From: CAXGTL01 sp964012725
GTDB lineage: Archaea; Nanobdellota; Nanobdellia; Woesearchaeales; CAXGTL01
Direction of reading: 5' to 3'
DNA: 24,078 nt
Assembly: GCA_964012725.1 (NCBI GenBank)
Contig: CAXGTL010000017.1
Span: 1 to 24,078 of the forward strand
Shown here: positions 1 to 7,991 of the stretch, in pieces
Layout of the letters: each line of letters starts with the position of its first letter
How positions within the stretch are numbered: position 1 is the first letter of the stretch
Translations under genes and position numbers: made by a program
Notes under the pieces: model-generated
What the model was told of the DNA's origin: nothing
What the model saw: the letters and a program-made list of their open reading frames with translations, nothing else
Databases searched by the model: none

Positions 1-1
1 T

Positions 2-3000
2 CAAGGATATGCATATGATGGTAAAAAATATGCTTGTTCTATGAATGAATTATTAAATGAATTAGGTGAAGAAGATGCATCTCTATGTTTTGATGGATTA
101 GATAATGATCTTGATGCATGGGCATGGGATACTAATACTAATAGTTATAAAAAAACAGGCAATGGAGTTGATTGTCAAGATGAAGATTGTCTTGGTGAAA
201 TTAATCCTGATAATGAAAATGAAGTTTGTTTCCCTTGGGAATTCCAATTATATGATTTTGTAAATGATAAAAATGGATTTGATGCTTGTAAAGATGGTAC
301 TGATAATGATTATAATGGTGGAAAAGATGGTAAGGATGATTTTGAAGGTTATTTAGGAGAATCAGACTTTACTGATTGTAAACACAGATTCAAGTCATGT
401 GGAATTCCTGGATTTAATGGTTTATCAGATATTGAGAATATAAATTATTTTTCATGTGCAGATGGTGCTAATAATGATTTAAAATCTGGTGTTGATTGTA
501 GAGATGATGATTGTGGTGGAATGATTGGTACATTATATGGTGCATGGTGTTCAGAAAAAGAAGTTTGTGATGATGATTTTGATAATGATAATGATGGATT
601 GATTGATTGTGCTGATTCAGAATGTTCTGGAGAAACAAATGCAAAAGGAGAAACATGTGGTTCTGAAATTTGTGATGATGGTGTTGATAATAATAGAAAC
701 AATGCAATTGATTGTGCTGAAACTCAATGTAGAGAAGAAAATCATTGTGGATTAATAGATTGGACAAATAGTTGTGTAACTGTTCCAGATTATCAATCTG
801 TTTCATTTAAAGGTATAACTATACAACATCAAAAGAATTTACATATGAAAGAAAAATATGTTATAAAAATTTCAGGATCAGGTAGTTTTGGTGTTCAGGG
901 GTTAAAGATTTATTTATCTAATCTTGATGAATCAAAATTCCCTTATAATCTTATAAACAATTGTAATATTGACAATGATGAATTTATTTTTGAGACACCA
1001 ACTTTTAAATATGCAATTATTAAAAATAAAAATGCATTGTCTAGTCCATTTGAAATAAAAGTCACTTGTGATCCTTATACTAGTCCACAATCTAGAAAAT
1101 CATATTCTGTTACTATTTTTTATGTTGCAACATCAGAAAAGGAAGATTTTACATTCACACACCAAATCTATGAAAACACAAAACCAACATTAACTACAAT
1201 TGCTGTTGAAGGAATGGTTGAGGATTCAGGAACAAATGAAGTTGTTGTTTATTATGGAGATTCATTTGATATTATAGCTCAGCCTGATGATAATGTTAAA
1301 GATGCTTTAGGCAAACCATTGATCTGTGAATGTAAATTTGATTTAAGTTCTGGAGAAACAGGTTGGATTAAGAACTGTGTAAAAACAGAATCCAATAACA
1401 TTGAAGATAAAACAGGATTCACAACATCTGCTAAGTCTAAAGACGGAGCATCAAATGAAATGGACAATTATGTAAATGGACCAACATTTGACATACTTGT
1501 TAAACCAATAGAAAAAACAACTAAATATCAATTAGACAGAGCATTTTATAATTCAGAAATTACTAAAATTAATGTTGGAGAATTTAAATTTATAACAGGT
1601 GTTGGTGATACTTGGGATGCAAGTAGTTGTAAATATAGTATATTTAAATTAGATGCAGATAAAAATCTTGAATCAACATTTATGACTGATTTAGATCTTA
1701 CTAAAACAGGTGCAGATACAAATGAATTAAAATGTAGTGGAGAAATTACTTTATCAGAAGATATATCTACACAAGATGGAATGTATTTTATTAAAACAAA
1801 AGTTAAAGATTCTGATGGTGATGAAATTATATCAAAACCTAAGATCTTTTATGTGTGTAATAGTAAAGATAGTTTTGGTCCAGGTTGGGATTGTAAATAT
1901 TTAGATATGGATAATGATTTAATGCCAGAAGGTACATTTACAGATCTGTATGCAAGTGATATTAGTCCTGAATATACTTGTGACAATTGTCCAGAAATAA
2001 CTAATCCTGATCAAAAAGATGATGATGCAGATGGTTTGGGTAATGTTTGTGATTGTGAAGATCATAAAGAACCAGATGGAGTATGTAATGAAGATTGTGA
2101 AGCATTTGATCCAGATTGTGGTTGTAATGTTGGAGACACTTGTGGTGAAACAGTTTCATATGGATTAATATGTACTGATGAAGGCTTGTGTGCTTGTAAT
2201 GAAGTATCAGATGATATGTGTCCTCTTACTTCACCTAATTTTGAAGAATGTATGAATGTTGATCCTGATTGTATGGTAAATGGTTTTAAAATAATTTATC
2301 CAGATGAAGGAGAAATATTAAGTGGTGATTCATCACCAATTTATTGGACAAAAGATGAACAAGATTTAGATGAAATATTAAGGTTTAAACTTGATTATAC
2401 AGATGTTGATCAAGAAGAACCTCCATGGGAAATTGTTATATCTAAAACTGAAAAATTAGATAGAAAGTATCAAGATGAAGATAATGACAATAGTGAAGGT
2501 TATTTTGAACATATTTGGAATATTACTGGTTTAGAAGAAAAGTACATGCAATATAGACTTAAGGTTCAACCAATAGCTGTTGTTAAAGGTCAAGATGATA
2601 ATGAACAGGATATTTTTTTAGATATGGTTGCTTACTCAGACTTATTTACAATATGTAGGTCTGAATTAACAAAAGTATATGGGACTATGAAAGATGAAAA
2701 AACAGGTGAGTTTATTGAAGCAGCTACTGTTGTTGCTTATGATAAAGAAACACAATTAGAAGTAAAATCATCTCCAACAGCTATGGATGGTACATATTTA
2801 TTAGACCTTGATCCTGGTAATGTTTATGTTATTAATGCAAGTTCTTCAGGTCTTGTAACACAAACAAGAGATTCTACTTTAGAATATTGTAAAGATCAAG
2901 AATTTACATTTGAATTAAATAAATGTGGTAATTATCAAATTGATGAAGATTATGGAGAAAACTGTGATAATTGTTGGATAGATTCTCCTTGTTTACCAAA

Positions 3001-3367
3001 TGAAATGTGTGTAAGTGGTGAATGTGTAGAAGGAACTGCTTGTATAAATGATAATGATGTATGTGAAATAGGAGAAGGATGTAGTTGTGATGATTGTTGG
3101 GGACAAAGAAGAGTAGATTATCCTTGGATTTATTGTGATGACATAGGTAATTCTGATTGTACTTGTTATGATTGTAGTTCTATTAAAGCTGGACCTAGGC
3201 ATGACGAACTTGTTATATTGTGTGATGATTGTTGGGATGAAGCTAACTGTGTTCAAGGAAAATCTGCAAAAGTTACAGTTGATGATGCTGAAAATGTGAT
3301 AACTATGACAAAGATTGCTACTTACAAAGGCAAACCTGTAAAAGTAAGAGTTGTTGTGTGGAATTAA
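2..3367 (+). CDS. Large Cys/Asp-rich surface protein, 5'-truncated by the window edge
   Basis: The frame is open from base 2 with no stop, so the ATG at 41 is probably internal and the real start lies upstream. At least 1121 residues are present. The N-terminal third holds imperfect repeats of the type C-x-D-G-x-D-N-D ... D-C-x-D-x-x-C (around nt 86-190, 455-513, 566-626 and 668-729), resembling the Asp-rich putative metal-binding motifs of MopE-like and thrombospondin type-3 proteins. A TSP3-like stretch (CDNCPEITNPDQ, then DDDADGLGNVCDC) lies near nt 1979-2065. A carboxypeptidase-regulatory-like beta domain (GTMKDEKTGEFIEAATVVAY) is near nt 2672-2850. The C-terminus is again Cys-rich, with CDDCW and CDNCW motifs. 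No C-terminal membrane anchor or sorting signal is visible. I infer an exported, Ca-binding, disulfide-rich cell-surface protein, possibly an adhesin. The two downstream genes, with hydrophobic N-termini, fit a cell-surface cluster. The exact function is unknown. Confidence 0.8.
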   Translation, partial: QGYAYDGKKYACSMNELLNELGEEDASLCFDGLDNDLDAWAWDTNTNSYKKTGNGVDCQDEDCLGEINPDNENEVCFPWEFQLYDFVNDKNGFDACKDGTDNDYNGGKDGKDDFEGYLGESDFTDCKHRFKSCGIPGFNGLSDIENINYFSCADGANNDLKSGVDCRDDDCGGMIGTLYGAWCSEKEVCDDDFDNDNDGLIDCADSECSGETNAKGETCGSEICDDGVDNNRNNAIDCAETQCREENHCGLIDWTNSCVTVPDYQSVSFKGITIQHQKNLHMKEKYVIKISGSGSFGVQGLKIYLSNLDESKFPYNLINNCNIDNDEFIFETPTFKYAIIKNKNALSSPFEIKVTCDPYTSPQSRKSYSVTIFYVATSEKEDFTFTHQIYENTKPTLTTIAVEGMVEDSGTNEVVVYYGDSFDIIAQPDDNVKDALGKPLICECKFDLSSGETGWIKNCVKTESNNIEDKTGFTTSAKSKDGASNEMDNYVNGPTFDILVKPIEKTTKYQLDRAFYNSEITKINVGEFKFITGVGDTWDASSCKYSIFKLDADKNLESTFMTDLDLTKTGADTNELKCSGEITLSEDISTQDGMYFIKTKVKDSDGDEIISKPKIFYVCNSKDSFGPGWDCKYLDMDNDLMPEGTFTDLYASDISPEYTCDNCPEITNPDQKDDDADGLGNVCDCEDHKEPDGVCNEDCEAFDPDCGCNVGDTCGETVSYGLICTDEGLCACNEVSDDMCPLTSPNFEECMNVDPDCMVNGFKIIYPDEGEILSGDSSPIYWTKDEQDLDEILRFKLDYTDVDQEEPPWEIVISKTEKLDRKYQDEDNDNSEGYFEHIWNITGLEEKYMQYRLKVQPIAVVKGQDDNEQDIFLDMVAYSDLFTICRSELTKVYGTMKDEKTGEFIEAATVVAYDKETQLEVKSSPTAMDGTYLLDLDPGNVYVINASSSGLVTQTRDSTLEYCKDQEFTFELNKCGNYQIDEDYGENCDNCWIDSPCLPNEMCVSGECVEGTACINDNDVCEIGEGCSCDDCWGQRRVDYPWIYCDDIGNSDCTCYDCSSIKAGPRHDELVILCDDCWDEANCVQGKSAKVTVDDAENVITMTKIATYKGKPVKVRVVVWN

Positions 3368-3386
3368 GATTTAAGTTATTGAATAA

Positions 3387-3502
3387 GATTTAAATCCTAT
3401 TACGCTTTGTTCACTAATGTTCACAAAGCTCCATCTGGCCATGCCATGAATGCTTTCAGCATTAATAGCATCCACGGCACAGACGGATTTAAATCCTATT
3501 AC
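3387..3502. repeat. Direct-repeat-bracketed, GC-rich structured intergenic element
   Basis: A 17-bp sequence, GATTTAAATCCTATTAC, occurs exactly twice, at 3387-3403 and 3486-3502 (period 99 nt). Each copy contains the palindromic core ATTTAAAT. The second copy, extended one base upstream, gives the perfect palindrome GGATTTAAATCC. The 82 nt between the copies are much richer in G and C than the flanks. They can fold as GCTTTGT/ACAAAGC (3404-3410 with 3423-3429), then CCATCTG/CAGACGG with one mismatch (3431-3437 with 3480-3486), TGCC/GGCA (3442-3445 with 3476-3479) and the apical hairpin AATGCT-TTC-AGCATT (3449-3463). There is no convincing ORF. It could be a small structured RNA, a 3'-end element of the upstream gene, or a small mobile or recombination site. 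Confidence 0.6.
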
Positions 3503-3548
3503 ATTTAATAATAAGGAATAAATGACAATATAATTAAGAGGAATAATA

Positions 3549-4115
3549 ATGAAGAAGAAGGGGTATTTTTTTTCTATGGATGCGATTGCAGCTGTTAGTA
3601 TTTTATTAACTGGTATTTTTCTTATATTCTATGTTTATACAACACAACCAATTGAAACTCCAACTTATTATTTGTCTGAAGATATATTAAATGTTTTATC
3701 TACAACTAGTATAGACAATCTTACTGTAGATGATTATCCTTATTTTTATAAATTAATTACAGACGACATTATTAAAAAAACAGATAATACCATTTTAGAA
3801 CAGATTGGAGAACTTACTTATTCTTTTAATGATGATCCTTTTGATGAAGATGAAAATAAACAAAGAGCAGGTGCTTTAGTGCAAAACATTACAAATAATA
3901 TTATTCCTGATTCTTCTGGATTTAGTTTTAAAGTTTATAGAGGTAATGAAGAAATTACATTATATACTAAACAAAGTATTCTTGGGACAACTCCAAATGA
4001 AACAAAGGTTAGGATTGGAACAAGAAAAATTATATTTGGAACAATACATGATACAAACACTAATCAAAAAATGTTGTGGGGGCCATATGTTGTTGAAGCA
4101 ATTACATGGAGATAG
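3549..4115 (+). CDS. Pilin-like exported protein with N-terminal membrane segment
   Basis: 188 residues. The start ATG is preceded by GAGG at 3538-3541, spaced 7 nt, a good Shine-Dalgarno for the CCUCC at the 16S 3' end. The N-terminus is a short basic stretch (MKKKG) followed by YFFSMDAIAA and a hydrophobic helix to about residue 30. This resembles type IV prepilin/class III signal peptides (basic residues, Gly, then a hydrophobic helix with an acidic residue near position +6). The remaining about 155 residues are polar and presumably external. The stop is 2 nt before the start of the next gene, so the two are co-transcribed. I infer a pilin-like or secretion-associated surface subunit. No specific family is recognised. 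Confidence 0.75.
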   Translation: MKKKGYFFSMDAIAAVSILLTGIFLIFYVYTTQPIETPTYYLSEDILNVLSTTSIDNLTVDDYPYFYKLITDDIIKKTDNTILEQIGELTYSFNDDPFDEDENKQRAGALVQNITNNIIPDSSGFSFKVYRGNEEITLYTKQSILGTTPNETKVRIGTRKIIFGTIHDTNTNQKMLWGPYVVEAITWR

Positions 4116-4117
4116 GT

Positions 4118-5176
4118 ATGAATCTTAAAAAATTTAATAAAAAATGTATGTTTTTGTCTTTAATAGCTTTGCTTATTGTAATGTTGTTTGCTTTTGTTTT
4201 GACTATTCAAAACATTTCCATTTCTAGAAATGAAATAGAAGTTGTAAAAACAAGAGTTACAACAGTTGATGATCTTATGAAATATTTATTAGATGTATAT
4301 ATTCCAAAAGTTGCAGAAGTTTCTGTTTATAATTCACTGGATTATATTGCTACACATAGTTATGATGGTAGTGTTAGTTATGAATCTAATTTTCTTCAGT
4401 TAATGAAAGCTGGTAAATTATTAGAAAATGATGATATAATTTTATCATTAGCAAACAAAAACTGGAATTATTTAATTAATGAAGTACAAGAATTATCTAA
4501 AGAACATTTTATGCTTGAGGAAATTAAAATTCAAATTGTTCCTAATAGTCTGAAATTAACACAACAAGATCCTTGGCATATTAATATTACCCTAAAAGTT
4601 AATGTTGAAGTTGATGCTGGATTAGCAAAATGGGAAAATGAGGATAGGTTAATTAAAACACAGCTTGATATTACTGGACTTAGAGATAAAATGGTTGTTG
4701 ATAAAAAAGTTAAAGCATACATTGCTACTTTTCCTGCAGATGCACCACCAAGTGCTAATTTAATAGAAGGTCATGTTAATAATATTAAAGGAATTAAATA
4801 TAAAGTTGGGACAGAATCAACTGATGATTATATTTGGATAGAACAGAGTGATGATGATTCTATTATACAATTAAAGGAATATGTTAATAAAGATTTTTAT
4901 TTTTATTATTCTAATTCATCAAGTTATTTACAAAGAATACAAGGCATGAATAATGAACAATCAAGTTGTTGTGGAATTACAGCGTTTAGTAAACCTATAG
5001 ATGTAACAAAAGATACTTATAGTTCACTTGATTATTGTAAATATGGTAAAAAGAAAGATGTGAAATCAGGTTGTGGACCTGCTTTATTATACTGTAATAG
5101 TTTTATAGTATCATCACAGCAAGCAAGGTACTTTAATATTGAAGGAAAATGTGGTTCAACTAGGCCAACAACATGA
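4118..5176 (+). CDS. Membrane-anchored extracytoplasmic protein, pilin-like operon partner
   Basis: 352 residues from the ATG at 4118. An in-frame ATG at 4106 also exists, but GGAG at 4108-4111 lies 6 nt before 4118, and the 4106 start would overlap the upstream gene, so 4118 is preferred. The N-terminus has a basic stretch (NLKKFNKKC) and one strong hydrophobic segment (about residues 11-32, LSLIALLIVMLFAFVL), after which the chain is polar and beta-rich. Cys residues cluster near the end (SSCCGI, DYCKYGKKKD, SGCG, YCNS), suggesting disulfides outside the cell. With the preceding gene and the large Cys-rich protein upstream it makes a plausible cell-surface operon. No conserved domain is recognised. 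Confidence 0.75.
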   Translation: MNLKKFNKKCMFLSLIALLIVMLFAFVLTIQNISISRNEIEVVKTRVTTVDDLMKYLLDVYIPKVAEVSVYNSLDYIATHSYDGSVSYESNFLQLMKAGKLLENDDIILSLANKNWNYLINEVQELSKEHFMLEEIKIQIVPNSLKLTQQDPWHINITLKVNVEVDAGLAKWENEDRLIKTQLDITGLRDKMVVDKKVKAYIATFPADAPPSANLIEGHVNNIKGIKYKVGTESTDDYIWIEQSDDDSIIQLKEYVNKDFYFYYSNSSSYLQRIQGMNNEQSSCCGITAFSKPIDVTKDTYSSLDYCKYGKKKDVKSGCGPALLYCNSFIVSSQQARYFNIEGKCGSTRPTT

Positions 5177-5202
5177 TATAATTATACCTATACATATACA
5201 CA

Positions 5203-5694
5203 ATGACAAAAACATATTATGATACAACTTCTAAAGGATATGATGAACTTCATAAATATGAACAGTTAAATAAATTAAGAATCATTAAAAAACATTTAGA
5301 TGTTGATATTAATGATAAATTATTAGATGTTGGATGTGGTTCTGGTATTAGTTCTGATTTTGATTGTGTTGTTATTGGTATTGATCCTTCTGTTGAATTA
5401 TTAAAGATTGCAAAGGTTAAGTTTCCTGATAAAGTTTTTGTTAAAGGTGTTGGTGAAAAATTGCCATTCAAAGATAAAAGTTTTGACATAGTTATTAGCA
5501 TTACAGCAGTTCACAACTTTAATAATATAAAAAAAGGTTTGCAAGAAATAAAAAGGGTTGGTAAAGATAGGTTTGTGTTGAGTATTTTAAAGAAAAGTAA
5601 TAGTTTTGATAGGATTTCTAAATTAATTAATCAAAACTTTAATGTTGATAAGATTGTTGAAGAAGATAAAGATGTTATCTATTTTCTATCATAA
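5203..5694 (+). CDS. Class I SAM-dependent methyltransferase (UbiE/methyltransferase-11-like)
   Basis: 163 residues. Motif I for SAM binding is KLLDVGCGSG (residues 39-48). An acidic residue ends strand 2 (VVIGIDPSVELLKIA), a GEKLPFKDKSFDIVIS segment corresponds to motifs II-IV, and a short C-terminal part ends the fold. The methyltransferase-11 fold is complete but near the lower size limit, with no extra substrate-recognition domain. The substrate cannot be read from the sequence. The gene starts 26 nt after the preceding gene, and no Shine-Dalgarno is obvious. It could be read through from the surface-protein operon or have its own weak promoter in the AT-rich gap. Confidence 0.85.
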   Translation: MTKTYYDTTSKGYDELHKYEQLNKLRIIKKHLDVDINDKLLDVGCGSGISSDFDCVVIGIDPSVELLKIAKVKFPDKVFVKGVGEKLPFKDKSFDIVISITAVHNFNNIKKGLQEIKRVGKDRFVLSILKKSNSFDRISKLINQNFNVDKIVEEDKDVIYFLS

Positions 5695-5825
5695 TAATCT
5701 TTATATATGATGAGGCCACAATTATATATGAATTATTAGTATTTGTTATATAAATAGTATGATAAAATAATAAAAAAAAATTATATAATATCAATAGTAA
5801 ATATAAAATATAATAGGTGAAAAAG

Positions 5826-6431
5826 ATGGGATATGTTGAAGATATTAAAAAAATAAATAAAATGGCTAAAGAGCTTATTTCTCATGGTATGGCTAGTTCT
5901 TTTGATGAAGCAGTGCAAAAAGCAACAAAGATGTTAGGCGAAGGTGCTAGTGTAACACATAGTAGAGACTTTGAATCAAGTAAAGCAGTACAACAGCAAC
6001 AACCAATGCCTCAAAAACAAGAACAACCACAACAACCTAAACAACAACAATGTGGAAGAGATGAAAGAACAGGAATGACATGGCAACAAGCAATGGCTAA
6101 AAATAATGAATATGTTGTAAGGATGTTAAAGGATTTTCAAAAACATTTGCAAGATAATCATTCAAGGGTTGGCCAAATAGAATCAGCAATGCAGGATTTG
6201 AAAAGAAAACAAGCAAAGTTAGGTGATATGATGGTTGTGCCAAAAGGTTCTGAAGAAATTAATATTGAAGTTGATGAACAACCTAGAGGTATGCCTCAAC
6301 AAGAACCAGTACAACAACAACAACAACAACAATCACAACAACAACCTAAAGAGTCACATCCTAAGCAAGGCGGTTATAATTCAGAAGATGTGTCTGTTGA
6401 GAAAGTGTTTTATTTTGGTAATAAGAAATAG
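5826..6431 (+). CDS. Gln-rich, coiled-coil-like hypothetical protein
   Basis: 201 residues from the ATG at 5826. A GTG at 5817 is in frame, but AGGTGA at 5815-5820 is a better ribosome binding site for 5826 than part of the gene. Residues 1-40 look helical (IKKINKMAKELISHGMASSF...AVQKATKML). Two Gln/Pro-rich tracts (about residues 60-77 and 160-181, including about nine consecutive Gln with CAA codons) flank a predicted coiled-coil region (MLKDFQKHLQDNHSRVGQIE). No enzymatic motif, signal peptide or membrane segment is visible. The long runs of CAA may be prone to slippage. The function is unknown; a soluble scaffold or binding protein is a guess. Confidence 0.75.
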   Translation: MGYVEDIKKINKMAKELISHGMASSFDEAVQKATKMLGEGASVTHSRDFESSKAVQQQQPMPQKQEQPQQPKQQQCGRDERTGMTWQQAMAKNNEYVVRMLKDFQKHLQDNHSRVGQIESAMQDLKRKQAKLGDMMVVPKGSEEINIEVDEQPRGMPQQEPVQQQQQQQSQQQPKESHPKQGGYNSEDVSVEKVFYFGNKK

Positions 6432-6497
6432 TTTTTTATTTTAATTTTTTTATTTACATTTTTCTTATTTTATTCTTTATTTTATTTGGTTTTTTCC
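6432..6497 (+). terminator. T-rich archaeal-type termination region
   Basis: Immediately after the Gln-rich gene the + strand is a run of T tracts (for example GTTTTTTATTTTAATTTTTTT at the start and GGTTTTTTCC at the end) with no hairpin. Oligo-T tracts are the usual archaeal intrinsic terminators. The tract separates the Gln-rich gene from the RuBisCO promoter. Confidence 0.55.
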
Positions 6498-6517
6498 AAA
6501 ACATTTATATATATAAC
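6498..6517 (+). promoter_or_regulatory. TATA-box promoter of the RuBisCO gene
   Basis: AAAACATTTATATATATAAC matches the BRE/TATA pattern (AAACATTTATATA) that precedes many genes in the window. The expected start of transcription is about 25-30 nt downstream (about 6530-6540), which leaves a leader of roughly 100 nt before the RuBisCO ATG, unlike the other genes here. Confidence 0.65.
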
Positions 6518-6570
6518 TTCTAATAATAATACTATAATTAAATTATTTAATAAATAACATATAAAACAAA

Positions 6571-6635
6571 AAAAAGAGGCAGCGCAAAAACAAGTTTTTG
6601 CTGGTCTCTTTTTCGAAGAAAAAGAGGTGCATAAA
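6571..6635 (+). promoter_or_regulatory. Switch-like RNA leader sequestering the RuBisCO ribosome binding site
   Basis: AAAAAGAGG occurs twice, at 6571-6579 and 6619-6627. The second copy overlaps the Shine-Dalgarno (GAGGTG, 6624-6629) of the RuBisCO ATG at 6636. Between them CTCTTTTTC (6606-6614) can form either of two hairpins. One is with the second copy (GAAAAAGAG, 6618-6626, 9 bp, loop GAA), which hides the ribosome binding site. The other is with the first copy (8 bp), closing a longer hairpin that also contains CAGC/GCTG (6580-6583 with 6600-6603) and AAAAAC-AA-GTTTTT (6586-6599), which frees the site. This is the layout of a translational riboswitch, thermosensor or protein-controlled leader. 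The ligand, if any, is unknown. Confidence 0.6.
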
Positions 6636-7931
6636 ATGTTAGACTATATTGATCTTAAATATAAACCAACTTCTAAAGACTTGATTGCAGAGTATTATAC
6701 TGAACCTGCAAGAGGATTATCACTGAAGAAAGCATGCGAACATATTGCAGGTGAATCTTCCATAGGAACATGGACAACTATTTCTACTATGAACAAAAAA
6801 GTAGCAAGAAAGTTAAAACCCAAGGTTTTTTACATAAATCCATTAACAAAATATATTAAAATTGCATATCCTCATGAATTATTTGAAGCAGGGAACATGC
6901 CAGAAATACTTTCTTCAATTGCTGGTAATATTTATGGAATGAAAGCAATCAATAATTTACGTTTAATGGATATTAGGTTTCCAAAAGTTATCATGAAAAA
7001 GTTCAAAGGTCCAAAATATGGTATTAAAGGTATTAGAAAATTATTAAAAATAAAAAATAGACCTTTGACTGGTACAATTGTTAAACCAAAAGTTGGTTTA
7101 AATGAAAAACAGCATGCAAAAGTTGCATATGAATCATGGATGGGTGGTTTAGATGTTGTTAAAGACGATGAAAATCTTTCTTCAATGAGTTTTAACAAGT
7201 TTAGAAAAAGAGTTAAGCTTACACTAAAGCTTAGAGATAAAGCAGAGCAACAAACTGGTGAAAAAAAGATGTACATGGCAAATGTAACAGCTGAAACTGA
7301 TGAAATGAAGAAAAGAGCTGATTATATTAAAGCACATGGTGGTGAATATTTCATGCTTGACATCTTAACTGTTGGTTGGGCTGCTTTGCAAACATTAAGA
7401 AACTATGATAATAAACTTAACATGGTAATGCATGCACACAGAGCAATGCATGGTGCAATTACTAGAAATCCTAAGCACGGTATATCAATGTTAACTCTTG
7501 CAAAAATTTCTAGATTAATTGGTGTTGATCAGTTACACATTGGAGCAATTGTTGGAAAAATGGAAGGAAGTGCAAAAGAAGTTTATCATATTGGTGAAGA
7601 AATTGAAAAACAAATTATTGGTAAACAATCTGAAAAAAATCATATGCTAGAACAACATTGGTTCGGTAAAAAGAAAGTGTTTGCAGTTTGTTCTGGTGGC
7701 ATGTATCCTGGAATTATACCTCCATTAATGAAAATCATGGGCAATAATATTGTAATTCAATGCGGTGGAGGTTGTCATGGACATCCAGATGGTACAAGAG
7801 CTGGTGGTAAAGCAATTAGGCAAGCAGTAGATGCTACTTTGAGTGGGAAAACATTGAAAGAAGCTAGTAAACAGTTCCCTGAGCTGAAGAAAGCAGTTGA
7901 ACATTGGGGAGTGCCTAAAGTTAAGAAATAG
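6636..7931 (+). CDS. rbcL: Form III ribulose-1,5-bisphosphate carboxylase (RuBisCO), large subunit type
   Basis: 431 residues from the ATG at 6636; a GTG at 6627 lies inside the ribosome binding site. All key RuBisCO positions are visible (spinach numbering in brackets): E40 (E60), T45-W46 (T65-W66), N98 (N123), K150 and K152 in TIVKPK (K175, K177), carbamylated K176 with D178-E179 in GLDVVKDDEN (K201, D203, E204), H268-R269 (H294-R295), H301 (H327), loop-6 K308 in VGKMEG (K334), SGG 353-355 and CGGGC 376-380. GHPDGTRAGGKA is typical of archaeal form III enzymes. In archaea form III RuBisCO works in AMP salvage: AMP phosphorylase and ribose-1,5-bisphosphate isomerase make RuBP, which RuBisCO carboxylates to 3-phosphoglycerate. 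Neither partner gene is in this window. The enzyme should be active. A long structured leader precedes it. Confidence 0.95.
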   Translation: MLDYIDLKYKPTSKDLIAEYYTEPARGLSLKKACEHIAGESSIGTWTTISTMNKKVARKLKPKVFYINPLTKYIKIAYPHELFEAGNMPEILSSIAGNIYGMKAINNLRLMDIRFPKVIMKKFKGPKYGIKGIRKLLKIKNRPLTGTIVKPKVGLNEKQHAKVAYESWMGGLDVVKDDENLSSMSFNKFRKRVKLTLKLRDKAEQQTGEKKMYMANVTAETDEMKKRADYIKAHGGEYFMLDILTVGWAALQTLRNYDNKLNMVMHAHRAMHGAITRNPKHGISMLTLAKISRLIGVDQLHIGAIVGKMEGSAKEVYHIGEEIEKQIIGKQSEKNHMLEQHWFGKKKVFAVCSGGMYPGIIPPLMKIMGNNIVIQCGGGCHGHPDGTRAGGKAIRQAVDATLSGKTLKEASKQFPELKKAVEHWGVPKVKK

Positions 7932-7937
7932 TTTTTA

Positions 7938-7983
7938 TATGGGCACAAATAACCGAAACATTTAAATAGTTTGTGCACATATA
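7938..7983. repeat. 46-nt repeat unit upstream of fic (copy 1)
   Basis: TATGGGCACA (7938-7947) and TTTGTGCACATATA (7970-7983) reappear in the same order with the same 32-nt offset at 8907-8916 and 8939-8952. The 22 nt between the two blocks are only weakly conserved. Within this copy the arms are also inverted (GCACAAA ... TTTGTGC) around the TATA box, and GTGCAC is a palindrome. Confidence 0.6.
7955..7968 (+). promoter_or_regulatory. TATA-box promoter of the fic gene
   Basis: GAAACATTTAAATA lies so that its ACATTT begins 34 nt before the ATG at 7992, predicting a leaderless transcript. It sits between the inverted arms GCACAAA (7943-7949) and TTTGTGC (7970-7976), which could act as an operator. 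Confidence 0.6.
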
Positions 7984-7991
7984 ACAATTAT

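Noticed and set aside
445..806. Minus-strand frames of 85 and 112 codons opposite the large surface protein
   Set aside because: Ser/His/Gln-rich mirror images of the Asp-rich repeat codons; no promoter or start signals.
3387..3502. Two-copy repeat as a mini CRISPR array
   Set aside because: Only two repeats of 17 bp with an 82-nt gap that is itself structured; no cas genes nearby.
3431..3503. Hairpin as an H/ACA guide RNA
   Set aside because: There is an ACA about 15 nt after the stem, but no clear pseudouridylation pocket or K-turn, and the box is too far from the stem.
4106..4118. ATG at 4106 as the start of the second pilin-like gene
   Set aside because: It would place the GGAG ribosome binding site inside the gene and overlap the previous gene; 4118 has ideal spacing.
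5970..6350. CAA-repeat tracts as a regulatory or mobile repeat
   Set aside because: They are in frame and encode Gln runs of the 201-residue protein; simple codon repetition is enough to explain them.
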